From assembly GCA_947626485.1 (NCBI GenBank), contig CANQSG010000001.1, positions 13,697 to 77,696 on the forward strand: DNA of 64,000 bases, written 5' to 3'. This DNA comes from an uncultured Clostridia bacterium (GTDB lineage: Bacteria > Bacillota > Clostridia > Oscillospirales > Acutalibacteraceae). Below the pieces are notes generated by a model. That model ran no database searches. It saw only the letters and a program-made list of their open reading frames with translations, and was not told where the DNA came from. Position numbers and translations under genes: made by a program. Position 1 is the stretch's first letter; each line of letters opens with the position of its first letter. Below, one piece after another: positions 15,894 to 24,141 of the stretch.

Positions 15894-17966
15894 TTATACG
15901 GCGCTTGCCGCTTCGGAGATCAAATCCCCGATGAAATCGACCAGCTGTTGAGACAGCGCCAGAACGAGCATGCCGATAAAGAGAATCAGCAGGATCACAA
16001 TTACGGTAATCAGGATGGCGACAAGGGTCTTGCCCATGGTAAAATTGTGCGTTTGCTTGACCGAGCAGACGAGCAGAAACACCATCCAAAGCATCGCCAG
16101 GGTGACGAGCACGTGGTAAAAATCTCCCTCGTTGATCAGCAGCACGCGGCTCAACAGAATGGCGAAGACGTTTACCAAAGCGTAAGGCGTCGCGGCGTAG
16201 CAGGTGGCGGTATAGATGTCCTTCAGCCTGCCCTCGCCGTTCATCAGCGTCGTCACGCACCACTGGCATATCGTCCACAGCGCGACCGCGGCGACAAGGT
16301 ACAGCACGCTGAAAATACTGTATTTTTCGAGGTCGGTGGTGTTGAAGATAAAGCCCGTGCCGAGGCTTGCGGCGACGTTGACGGCCATACAAGCCAGCAG
16401 CAAAACCGTTGCCGCGACCGCGTTGCCGCAGTTTTCGCGTTTTAAGCACCAAAAGCCGTCCAGCGGGTGCGTCGCGCAGCGCCCGGCGTAAACCACGGCT
16501 TCTACTTGCGGATGGCGGGAAATAAACCTGCCGATGCGCTTTTTGTTGCGGGACAAAACGACCGCGCCTGCCGCGACGACCAGGACGACGGCGGCGATGA
16601 TCCCTATATTATTTTCGATCCAGCTGCGGCGCACAAAGGCATACGCCTTCGAATAATCCTCCCGGTCGCCCGCGAGCTTGTAATATTCCATGGCAAGCGG
16701 CATGTTTTTCGCCTTGTATGCGGCGTTGCCGAGGCCGCGCATCGCCATGGTGCAGTTCACGTTTCGCGCTAAAATCTGCTCCCACAGCGCTTTTTCGGTC
16801 TCAAAATCGATTTCCGTGCGGGCTTTTGCGACCCCGCCGAGCAGTCTGCCGTACTCAGTCAGTTCAAAGACGTCGATCTGCATTTTGGAGGCGTCGAGCA
16901 CGTAATAACGGTTGTCGTAATATCCGATGGCCGTCCCCTGCTGGATCGTCCCCGAGACGTTGCCCGGCCCGCCGAATTCATAGAGCAGCTCGCCGACGCT
17001 GTTATAGGCGAAGACGCGCCCGCGCTTTTGGTCGAGCACGGCGAAATCCCCATAACTTAACATGCAAACGTCCGAGAAGGTCGAATTTCCCTTATAGGTC
17101 TCCCCGTTGCCGGTTTTGTCTCCGACGGGATTCCCGACCCGGTTCAGCACGTCCAGCCCTTTCGCGTTGAGCTTGCGGACCGGCGTCGGTTCGCCGTTGG
17201 AATCGTCATAGGCCGCGGTCGTGACGAACAGGAAGCCTTCCCCGTCGATCGCGACGTTCGAATACTCCGTAGGAACGTATTTCCTCGTCCGCTCGCGCTG
17301 CGCCTTGGTCTGAAAGTTCGCCCAAAATTGATCGATCAGGGATTTTACCACCTGCGGCGCCCCCATCGACTGCGCGTATCCGCCGTTCGGGTCAAACTCC
17401 ATCAGACCCGCGTTATAGCCCTCGGAAATGACGTACATCTGGCGATAGGCGTCGACCGCGAGCTTTGTCGGCTTAAAGGCGAAATCCGCCTGCAAAATCT
17501 CGTCCGCCGGCGCGTGAACGATCTGCAAAAGCTCCTGCTTCGGCGACAGCTTGACAACGCGCGCGTTCTCGGTGTCGGATATGAACAGATTATCGTCGTC
17601 GTCGACAAAGATCCCGCCGGGCGCTTTGAACGTATCGGGCTTTCCGTCGTTTAAGAAGCCGTCGATGATTTTTACCGTTTGCCCGGAAGTGCCGACCTTC
17701 TCGATGATTACGATCCGATTGTTTCCGGTGTCGGCGATATACAGGGCGCCCGATTTGGAAAAGCACAGATCCTGCGGGCTGTTCCACCTGCCGATGCCCA
17801 AAGTCTCGCCCTTGATGACGTAGGACAGTTCCGCCGGCGAAGGAGCGGGCTGCGTATTTCCGTCTTTATCGTAGACGTAGGTATCCGTAACGGCGGCCGA
17901 CGCGTTGACCGTCAGCACGGCCGTCATAAGTACAGCCAGCAGCAGGGACTTTATCCATTTGCTCAC
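15894..17966 (-). CDS. NHL beta-propeller / TPR / Yip1-domain membrane protein (locus A copy)
   Basis: A protein of about 690 residues. After a signal peptide (KSLLLAVLMTAVLTVNASAA) comes an NHL-type beta-propeller with recurrent blades (SPQDLCFSKSGALYIADTGN, PGGIFVDDDDNLFISDTENA). A short TPR-like helical stretch follows (ALWEQILARNVNCTMAMRGL, AYKAKNMPLAMEYYKLAGDR), then one membrane helix and a C-terminal Yip1-type domain with about five membrane helices. It suggests an outside propeller linked to a polytopic membrane anchor. It could be a scaffold or sensor for the importer. Two GTG starts are possible (17975 and 17966). I prefer 17966 because AGGAAGG is only two bases from the first but eleven from the second. 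The locus B counterpart is 52100-54139. Confidence 0.85.
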   Translation of the reverse strand: MSKWIKSLLLAVLMTAVLTVNASAAVTDTYVYDKDGNTQPAPSPAELSYVIKGETLGIGRWNSPQDLCFSKSGALYIADTGNNRIVIIEKVGTSGQTVKIIDGFLNDGKPDTFKAPGGIFVDDDDNLFISDTENARVVKLSPKQELLQIVHAPADEILQADFAFKPTKLAVDAYRQMYVISEGYNAGLMEFDPNGGYAQSMGAPQVVKSLIDQFWANFQTKAQRERTRKYVPTEYSNVAIDGEGFLFVTTAAYDDSNGEPTPVRKLNAKGLDVLNRVGNPVGDKTGNGETYKGNSTFSDVCMLSYGDFAVLDQKRGRVFAYNSVGELLYEFGGPGNVSGTIQQGTAIGYYDNRYYVLDASKMQIDVFELTEYGRLLGGVAKARTEIDFETEKALWEQILARNVNCTMAMRGLGNAAYKAKNMPLAMEYYKLAGDREDYSKAYAFVRRSWIENNIGIIAAVVLVVAAGAVVLSRNKKRIGRFISRHPQVEAVVYAGRCATHPLDGFWCLKRENCGNAVAATVLLLACMAVNVAASLGTGFIFNTTDLEKYSIFSVLYLVAAVALWTICQWCVTTLMNGEGRLKDIYTATCYAATPYALVNVFAILLSRVLLINEGDFYHVLVTLAMLWMVFLLVCSVKQTHNFTMGKTLVAILITVIVILLILFIGMLVLALSQQLVDFIGDLISEAASAV

Positions 17967-17993
17967 AGTCGGCACCGCCTTCCTGTTGTAAAA

Positions 17994-18896
17994 TTACTCT
18001 TTGATGCCGGAGGACATCATCGTCTCCATAATGTTGCTCTGCGTGATAATAAACACGCAAACGGGCACGATCATCATCAGGGTGGAGATCGCCGCGCTCG
18101 CGCCGGCGCGCACGATGCCCGCCGACATGACCTGCGACAGCGCGTAAGGAAGCGTTTTCAGCTCCTCGCTGTAAATATAACTTCCGCCGGTCACGCCCCA
18201 CAGGTTTTGAATCGAGAAGATGATCAGCGTCATCCAGGCGGGTTTGGCGGAGGGCATCACGATCTTCCAGAAGATCCGCTGCTCCCCCGCGCCGTCGATC
18301 CGCGCGGCCTCCAGGATCGTGTTGGGGATCCCGACCATGAACTGCTTCATCAAAAACACGTTGAGCGACGAGCCCATCACGGGGATCAAAATGGCCGCGT
18401 AGCTGTCGATAAAGCCGATTTTAGACAGGATTAAAAAGTTCGGGATCGCGGTTACCGTGGGGGTGAACAAAAGCGTGTTGACGACGATGTTGAAGATGAC
18501 GTTTTGCATTTTGAAGCGCTTCTTTTCGAGCACATACGCCGCCATGGAAGCGATAAAAATGGAGCCGACGGTGCCGGTGACGGTGAGAAATACCGTGTTT
18601 AATATGTATCTTGACAGCGGCACTAAGGAATCGGAAAAGAGAGAGGGAAGCGTGAGAAAGTTGTCCAGGGTCGGGTTGCGGACGAAAAACCGCGGCGGAA
18701 ACACGAACAGCTCGTCAAGCGGCTTAAACGAATTGGAGATCGAAAACACGACCGGGACGAGCATGATCGCTCCCAAAAACGCAAGGAACACGAACAGGAG
18801 CAAATTCCCGCCGAACGAGCGTCCGGTCTTACGCTTGAATATCCCGATTTTTATGGTGAACACCCCTTTTCCACGCCCTTGCGCGCTGCGTTTCAT
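17994..18896 (-). CDS. Carbohydrate ABC transporter permease, MalG type (locus A, pair 1)
   Basis: A 300-residue permease with six membrane segments and the EAA loop LEAARIDGAGEQRIFWKIVM. The segment FKPLDELFVFPPRFFVRNPT is almost the same as in the locus B counterpart (54156-55052), which shows that the two loci are paralogous. It pairs with the MalF-type gene 8 bases upstream. The Shine-Dalgarno site before ATG 18896 is weak; a GTG at 18863 directly after AAAAGGG is possible but too close to it. The most likely partner binding protein is the fused SBP at 19833-22664. Confidence 0.92.
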   Translation of the reverse strand: MKRSAQGRGKGVFTIKIGIFKRKTGRSFGGNLLLFVFLAFLGAIMLVPVVFSISNSFKPLDELFVFPPRFFVRNPTLDNFLTLPSLFSDSLVPLSRYILNTVFLTVTGTVGSIFIASMAAYVLEKKRFKMQNVIFNIVVNTLLFTPTVTAIPNFLILSKIGFIDSYAAILIPVMGSSLNVFLMKQFMVGIPNTILEAARIDGAGEQRIFWKIVMPSAKPAWMTLIIFSIQNLWGVTGGSYIYSEELKTLPYALSQVMSAGIVRAGASAAISTLMMIVPVCVFIITQSNIMETMMSSGIKE

Positions 18897-18903
18897 GCCG
18901 GGC

Positions 18904-19809
18904 TTACTGCCCTACGTTTCTGATAATCTTTTGTGCGATCGCCTTTGTCAAGAGCATCAACGCAAACAATATCGTCGCGATCGCGCAGGCATATCCCATT
19001 TCAAACCGAATGCTGCCGTAATCCTCCAGGTGATTCATCAGGGTGTGCGCGGCGTAATCGGTGCTGGGGAAGCCGCACAAAGCCGTGGTGACGGCGCCGA
19101 CGCTGAACGCCGAGGAAATGCTCATCACCGCGCTGAAAAGCAGCTGCGGACCGAGGCAGGGCAGGGTGATAAACCAAAGCTCCTGCCACCTGTTGCGGAC
19201 CCCGTCGACGTAGCCAGCTTCGTACAGCGATTTGTCCACGCCCTGCAACCCCGCGACCAAAGCCAAAAAGCCCGTACCCAGGCTCATCCAAAGCGTTACG
19301 GCGATCACGAGGGGCAGCATATATCTTGTATCGGTAAACCATTGGATCGGCTCGTTGATTAGGTTGAGCCGCAAAAGGATGGCGTTGACGTATCCGTAAG
19401 CGTCGCTGTTGAAAAGCAGCTGCCAGATCATATAGGCGCCGCCGGATATGGAGGGCGCGTAAAAGACGAGCACCATGACCGCCCGCAGCCGCGGACTCAA
19501 TTCGTTTAACAGCCACGCCAAAATCAGGGACGCAAAATACCCGATCGGCCCCGTGAACAAGGCGATAATCAGCGTGTTTTTGAGACCCAGCAGAAACTCG
19601 TCGTCGCTTAAAAACAGATCGAGGTAATTATCGAAAAATACGAATTTCGGAAATTCGAGGCCGTTGAAGCTCGTAAACGACAGGGCGAAGGAGATAAGGA
19701 CCGGCAGCAGGGTAAAGACGGTGAAAATGATTAAAAAAGGAGCCAAATAGAAAAAGGAAAAGCACTTGTCTTTGTTGATGCGCATTTTGCCCGGCGCTGC
19801 ATTTTTCAC
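18904..19809 (-). CDS. Carbohydrate ABC transporter permease, MalF/LplB type (locus A, pair 1)
   Basis: A 301-residue permease with the EAA loop YEAGYVDGVRNRWQELWFIT and about six membrane helices, beginning FSFFYLAPFLIIFTVFTLLP. The start is GTG at 19809 with AAGGGGGG eight bases upstream. It lies 23 bases after the fused binding-protein gene and directly before its MalG partner, so the three form one importer. The counterpart in locus B is 55081-55974, and the two share the LFNSDAYGY/IFNGDRTGY loop and the SGGAYMIWQL/TGGVLLSTVW region. Confidence 0.92.
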   Translation of the reverse strand: MKNAAPGKMRINKDKCFSFFYLAPFLIIFTVFTLLPVLISFALSFTSFNGLEFPKFVFFDNYLDLFLSDDEFLLGLKNTLIIALFTGPIGYFASLILAWLLNELSPRLRAVMVLVFYAPSISGGAYMIWQLLFNSDAYGYVNAILLRLNLINEPIQWFTDTRYMLPLVIAVTLWMSLGTGFLALVAGLQGVDKSLYEAGYVDGVRNRWQELWFITLPCLGPQLLFSAVMSISSAFSVGAVTTALCGFPSTDYAAHTLMNHLEDYGSIRFEMGYACAIATILFALMLLTKAIAQKIIRNVGQ

Positions 19810-19832
19810 GGTGACCGCCCCCCTTTTCTTCG

Positions 19833-22664
19833 TTATCGGATTCCGAATTCTTCGCGCTTTTTGGAAAGCTCCTGATTGATCTTGTAGGTGTAATCATAAA
19901 GCGCATCCGTCGGATCGACGCCCTTATACACGACCGCCCGGAAGGCGTTTGTAATATTGCGGCTTAAGAAGTAGCTGCCGGGCACGTTTTCCACCGCGGT
20001 GAGATCCTCCGCCTGCTTTTGGAAAACCGCTTTGCACGCCTTGGACCAGGAGCTGTATTGAAAGGCTTCGGTATTCGCCGAGCTGTAACGACCCGAGGGG
20101 CCCAAAAGGCCTTCGATCTCCATGGCGAATTGCCTTTGAACCTCCGCCGAGGTCCACCATTTCAGGAACTCCCAGGCGTCCTCTTTGCGATCGGACGACG
20201 CCATGATCATGGCGCCGGACGCGTTTGAAATCGCCGTGCGGTCGATACTGCCGTCCGCGCGCCGGGTGCCGGGGATTTGCGCGATATTCCACAAGCCCTC
20301 GATTTCGGGCGCCGCGACGGCGATTTCGTTGTAGAAGGAAAGCCCCGAAATCCCGATGGGCATTTCGCCCGTCCGAAATCTATTCAGGAAATTGTAGGTG
20401 AGCGGGAAGCCGTAGTTGGTATATAAGTTTGTGAAATAGCGGAAGGTCTCAATGGAATCCACGCCGTCGAGCAGGCAATATTCCCCGTCGTTGGCGTAAA
20501 TTTCCAGACCCTTTTGCTTGTACATCGACATATACATGCCGACCAGCGTCAAAACGCCCGTGTTCGAAGTCACCATATTGCCGGCGTCCGTGGGAATTCC
20601 GAACTCCATGTTGTTTTTACTGAGCGCGGAGGACAGCGCGATCACGTCGTCCCAGGTTTCCGGCACCTTTACGCCGAGCTCTTCAAACACATCCGTGCGG
20701 TAGTACAGCACGGGGAAGGAGATCGTTTCCGGAAGGGCGTAAACCTTCCCGAGATAGGTAAATGGTATGCTGAGCGAAGCGTCGAAGCGATTCTTGATTT
20801 CGGCGTAATCGGGAAAATCCGAAAGCGGAACGGCGGCGTTTCGCATCGCGAAGTTGAAAACGTCCGGCGTGCTGTTGATCACAACGTCCGGGCCGACGCC
20901 CGCGACCTCCGCGCTGATAAGCGACGCCTGCACCAGCTGCACGTCCGCAAGGATCCCCTGCTTGGCGGTGAAGGAATTCGCGATCATATTGCGGACGATT
21001 TGCGCCTGCTCTCTGCCGCCGCCGATCCAGATCGTTATGGGCGCGGCATCGGCGTCGTCGTTCCCCAAATCGCCCATGCCCCGATAATCGGCAGAGAGCG
21101 AAAACAGCAGCTTTTTGGCCTCGAACAAAAGGTTGGAGAAAAAATTCTCCTTGGCGGCGGGCATTTCGTTTATCGTCCCGCCCACGCCGATGGCGTCGAT
21201 GCGGAGCGGCTGCTGCTTCATGGTGCTGCATTGCGAGCTCAACGACCCGATGTTGGTTTTAAAATAAGAGAACTCGGACGGAATACAGTCGGGGTCCTCG
21301 TGCATTTTAAGCAGCTGCCTTACCAACGTGCGGATAAACGCCGCCGCGGCGTTGCCCTTTCCGCTGTAGCTTTCCAGCCAATCGGCGCAGACGTTGAGGG
21401 TGTCGGCCTGCACTTTGAGATCGGCGATCTCATCCGGGCACAAATAGCCGAGACGATAATCGCGCAGCAGATCGGGCTCGGCGCCCATGATAATCAAAAA
21501 CCTGCGGAAGATATCGTTGAGCGAGTTCGACGTATTTTCAAGCAGTCGGATCACCGTATCCATGTCGCCGAGCGTCGCGACCATTCGGATCTCGTTTTCG
21601 CCTTTTTTGAGATGGAACAGGAAATCCTCTTCGCCGCTGCCGAGGGTGACCGTCTGCCAGTCGGCGTCGTACCCCACGGTGATATTCTGCGCTTCCCGGA
21701 AGGGAATTTCCCCGTTTATATACAGAGAGCGGGAAGAAACCGCGCCGATCGACGTGTTTTGTTTTGCGCGGAGATGGATTTTATAAAGCCCGTCGGCGGG
21801 GGCGTTTACCGTCCATGCGATGTAATCGCCCGCGCGGCTCCATTGCGAGCCGCCGATGCTGTTCAATTTCACGACGCCGGCGGAGAGCGGCTCGGTTATT
21901 GCGGAGCTTCTGTCCGATATGGGGTAAATCATGGTGGAGGATTTATATGCCGTATTTTCGGCTTGATAAATTTCCAACGCGCCCTTTACTTCGGTATATC
22001 CTTTTTGACCGTATTCTTCTTTGACCTTCTGATAAGGCTTGATCTGATTGACCGGCTTTAGAATTACCGAATCGATTTCGGCCGTGCCGCTTATGATCTC
22101 CAGTTCGAGCACGTCGTTCTTTCCGGTAAGATAAACGCCGAGGGGCTGCGCGTACGTCAAAGCCGTATCGTAAAGATAATTTTCGGTCATGCGCTCCGCC
22201 GGAACCTGTTCGGGGCGCAGATCGTTCCCGTATTTGTCCTGAATCAGGGGGGAAGTATCGCAATATTCATCGGGGAGCTTTACCGAATCGAGCTCGCTGT
22301 ACGGCGCCTCCCCGTTCAGCTTGAACGCGACGGTCGTCCCGTCCTCGTCGTTGACGGGATGGGGCAAATACCGAACGACGACGTCGTAAAATCCGCTTTC
22401 GGCCGCCGGCAGTTCCCATTCAAACAGACCCTTTTCGTCTTTTGCCTGCTTGACGGAAAGCGTGATATTTTCCGTCGCGTCGGATTCTTCCCGGCTGTAC
22501 CTGCGCAAATACGCGCTGTAGCTGTCGTCGCGTTCCGTTTCGGCTTCGCGCGCAGTCAGCATGGAGGAATCGACGGCGGCGGCGGGCTTTTCCGCTTTCC
22601 CGCAAGCCGCCGTAGATGCAGCTAAAATAAGTAAGGCTGTAACCAACGATACAAAGCGCTTCAT
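19833..22664 (-). CDS. Solute-binding lipoprotein fused behind carbohydrate-binding-like domains (locus A)
   Basis: A 943-residue lipoprotein (lipobox STAAC, Cys21), about twice the usual size of a sugar-binding protein. The first half holds two beta-sandwich-like domains, the second with CBM6/35-like hallmarks (YQAENTAYKSS, SAGDYIAWTVNAPADGLYKI-type strand order, KKGENEIRMVATLG). A helical connector follows (residues roughly 365-530). The last 400 residues are a family 1 solute-binding domain: ITIWIGGGREQAQIVRNMIA, GPDVVINSTPDVFNFAMR, LPETISFPVLYYRTDVFEEL, VPETWDDVIAL, AWEFLKWWTSAEVQRQFAME. It probably captures long oligosaccharides near the membrane for the pair 1 permeases. It is the first gene of locus A, with GGAGGAAG before ATG 22664. 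The locus B counterpart is 55971-58916. Confidence 0.88.
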   Translation of the reverse strand: MKRFVSLVTALLILAASTAACGKAEKPAAAVDSSMLTAREAETERDDSYSAYLRRYSREESDATENITLSVKQAKDEKGLFEWELPAAESGFYDVVVRYLPHPVNDEDGTTVAFKLNGEAPYSELDSVKLPDEYCDTSPLIQDKYGNDLRPEQVPAERMTENYLYDTALTYAQPLGVYLTGKNDVLELEIISGTAEIDSVILKPVNQIKPYQKVKEEYGQKGYTEVKGALEIYQAENTAYKSSTMIYPISDRSSAITEPLSAGVVKLNSIGGSQWSRAGDYIAWTVNAPADGLYKIHLRAKQNTSIGAVSSRSLYINGEIPFREAQNITVGYDADWQTVTLGSGEEDFLFHLKKGENEIRMVATLGDMDTVIRLLENTSNSLNDIFRRFLIIMGAEPDLLRDYRLGYLCPDEIADLKVQADTLNVCADWLESYSGKGNAAAAFIRTLVRQLLKMHEDPDCIPSEFSYFKTNIGSLSSQCSTMKQQPLRIDAIGVGGTINEMPAAKENFFSNLLFEAKKLLFSLSADYRGMGDLGNDDADAAPITIWIGGGREQAQIVRNMIANSFTAKQGILADVQLVQASLISAEVAGVGPDVVINSTPDVFNFAMRNAAVPLSDFPDYAEIKNRFDASLSIPFTYLGKVYALPETISFPVLYYRTDVFEELGVKVPETWDDVIALSSALSKNNMEFGIPTDAGNMVTSNTGVLTLVGMYMSMYKQKGLEIYANDGEYCLLDGVDSIETFRYFTNLYTNYGFPLTYNFLNRFRTGEMPIGISGLSFYNEIAVAAPEIEGLWNIAQIPGTRRADGSIDRTAISNASGAMIMASSDRKEDAWEFLKWWTSAEVQRQFAMEIEGLLGPSGRYSSANTEAFQYSSWSKACKAVFQKQAEDLTAVENVPGSYFLSRNITNAFRAVVYKGVDPTDALYDYTYKINQELSKKREEFGIR

Positions 22665-22931
22665 CCGAACTTCCTCCGTGAACGGGACGGCAACGAGCTC
22701 CGCCCTGTCGACCCAATCCTTTCTACTATAAAAAACTACGATTTTTTAAAATTTCGGCAACAGGGCTCACCCCGCCTTGCCCCCGAAACCGCAAACGCAC
22801 TTGCGCGCACGCAAGCCGGTCAAATCCAGTCGAAAACGCGCGCACCGCACCGCCGTTTCCGAAAGAATTGACATTAAATATCAATCAGCGGTCGTTGCAA
22901 TTATACACTTTTTTTCGTATCTCCGGGTATC

Positions 22932-22960
22932 ATTATATCATCCGCACGATATTCTGGCAA
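22932..22960 (-). promoter_or_regulatory. Sigma-A type promoter for locus A
   Basis: On the minus strand TTGCCA (22955-22960) and TATAAT (22932-22937) are separated by exactly 17 bases. The start point would be near 22925, giving a leader of about 260 bases. It is the best promoter match upstream of the whole 22-kb gene series. Confidence 0.7.
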
Positions 22961-23065
22961 TTCACATTGCTATGATAAATATGGACATTTATACGAATTT
23001 GCGTAGTCTACCCACATCATACTAAAAAGTGCCGCAAGACCGCTCGCGACCCGTCCGACAGAACG

Positions 23066-23101
23066 AAAAAGCCCCCTGAAAGAGCATTTCTCTCAGGGGG
23101 C
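23066..23101 (-). terminator. Intrinsic terminator of the small unknown gene
   Basis: On the minus strand GCCCCCTGA (from 23101) pairs perfectly with TCAGGGGGC (to 23071), and five T residues follow. It lies about 80 bases after the stop of the gene at 23184-23771 and upstream of the locus A promoter, so it insulates the two units. Confidence 0.88.
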
Positions 23102-23183
23102 AATATAAAATCCGCGATTTTTTGTCTCTGTGTTTTTTGATGTAAAGTGGTAAATCGAGGCTCTCCGAATTTGCGATTTGCCG

Positions 23184-23771
23184 TTACCCGTTGTCGCGCA
23201 GCTTCAGAGTTATGATGTAGTCACACTTATCGAACCTATATGACGAAGGCATACCGTAGACGTCCTCTGCGTAGCTTGTGCCCTGAAGCTTGACTGCTGC
23301 GTCATTTTCAAACAATAAGACTTGGTTGTTAAAGGAGGAATCGAACTTGCTTGCGTCTATGAACAGGCCGAATAACTTGCCGTCGCGAACGATTGCATCG
23401 CCAATATCGATGTCCTCTGTATGTGTACTCTTTGACGTTATCTCTTCAATTCCCATGTCATCGTTTACCTCGATCGACATTTCCAGTACTTTGTAATAGT
23501 AACTCGAGAGTTGCTTTTTGAAGCCTTCGACCTCAGAAGAACTGTATACTTCCTTTTTTACAGAGTATTTTACTGTTTTCGAACCCTTAGAGGGAGAATA
23601 AACAGGATATATCACTTCATCCGGACCTTCAGGTTTAGGGTCATCTTCCGGATGCCAATCATCATGAATGACAGTTACGGCATCGGGCTCGTTTTCGGCC
23701 TCCACCACGGTCCACAGCGCAGCAGAACCATCCTCCGAAATCAGTTGTTCGTTTCTTTTTTCTTCCTTCAT
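23184..23771 (-). CDS. Hypothetical protein, 195 residues, acidic
   Basis: I do not recognise this protein. It has 195 residues, no signal peptide and no membrane helix, and a very acidic N-terminal third (SEDGSAALWTVVEAENEPDA, DDWHPEDDPKPEGPDE). A region rich in beta-strand propensity follows (KTVKYSVKKEVYSSSEVEGF, LFGLFIDASKFDSSFNNQV, CDYIITLKLRDNG). ATG 23771 has AAGGAGAG at a good distance. It has its own strong terminator and lies alone in an AT-rich island, with codon use less GC-biased than its neighbours, which fits a separately acquired gene. No functional assignment is justified. Confidence 0.75.
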   Translation of the reverse strand: MKEEKRNEQLISEDGSAALWTVVEAENEPDAVTVIHDDWHPEDDPKPEGPDEVIYPVYSPSKGSKTVKYSVKKEVYSSSEVEGFKKQLSSYYYKVLEMSIEVNDDMGIEEITSKSTHTEDIDIGDAIVRDGKLFGLFIDASKFDSSFNNQVLLFENDAAVKLQGTSYAEDVYGMPSSYRFDKCDYIITLKLRDNG

Positions 23772-24141
23772 TTGAATCTCTCCTTCTGTATTTTCATTTT
23801 CGCCTTTACAAGGCATTGCTCATTCGTTTTCGGCGACCCTTTCTATATCTCTGTAACATTTTACAGCTTTATAATATGACGCCGGATATTCAAACCGATT
23901 TGCGGCAATACCGCGAAATCTGCTGCGTATCGTTACCCATTTATTTACTCAAATAGTATAACATAAAACCGTGTGAATTTCTACCCGCAAATTAAAAAAA
24001 TTGTGAAATCGCTTTCGGAAGCCTACGCTTTTTTATTGACAATCGCGCCGTCTGATACTATAATTGAGCTGTTCTTCAAAACAGATCAGGGGCGGCGCCG
24101 GTTCCTCGGCGGCTGCCGGAATAAAGGTTGCGGTGAGAAAC
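23772..24141. other. AT-rich divergent intergenic region
   Basis: This region separates the minus-strand unknown gene from the plus-strand GH28 gene. It holds the consensus GH28 promoter (24036-24064). On the minus strand there is an AT-rich stretch around 23866-23876 (CATATTATAAAG) that could serve as a -10 element for the unknown gene, but I see no convincing -35 partner. Confidence 0.45.
24036..24064 (+). promoter_or_regulatory. Perfect-consensus sigma-A promoter of the GH28 gene
   Basis: TTGACA (24036-24041) and TATAAT (24059-24064) are both full consensus hexamers, 17 bases apart. Transcription would start near 24071, leaving a leader of about 70 bases before the ATG at 24142. A promoter this strong on a degradative gene suggests strong basal expression or a repressor acting nearby. 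Confidence 0.9.

Larger units (their letters stand above)
22665..23183. other. AT-rich intergenic region: locus A promoter and leader, terminator of the next gene
   Basis: This 519-base gap contains the minus-strand promoter at 22932-22960, a leader of about 260 bases before the fused binding-protein gene, and the terminator at 23066-23101. It is visibly richer in A and T than the surrounding coding sequence. I saw no convincing gene in it; an 82-codon plus-strand frame has no ribosome site and no protein-like composition. Confidence 0.6.

Noticed and set aside
22777..23025. 82-codon plus-strand frame in the locus A leader
   Set aside because: It overlaps the promoter and leader of locus A, lacks a ribosome site, and has no protein-like pattern.
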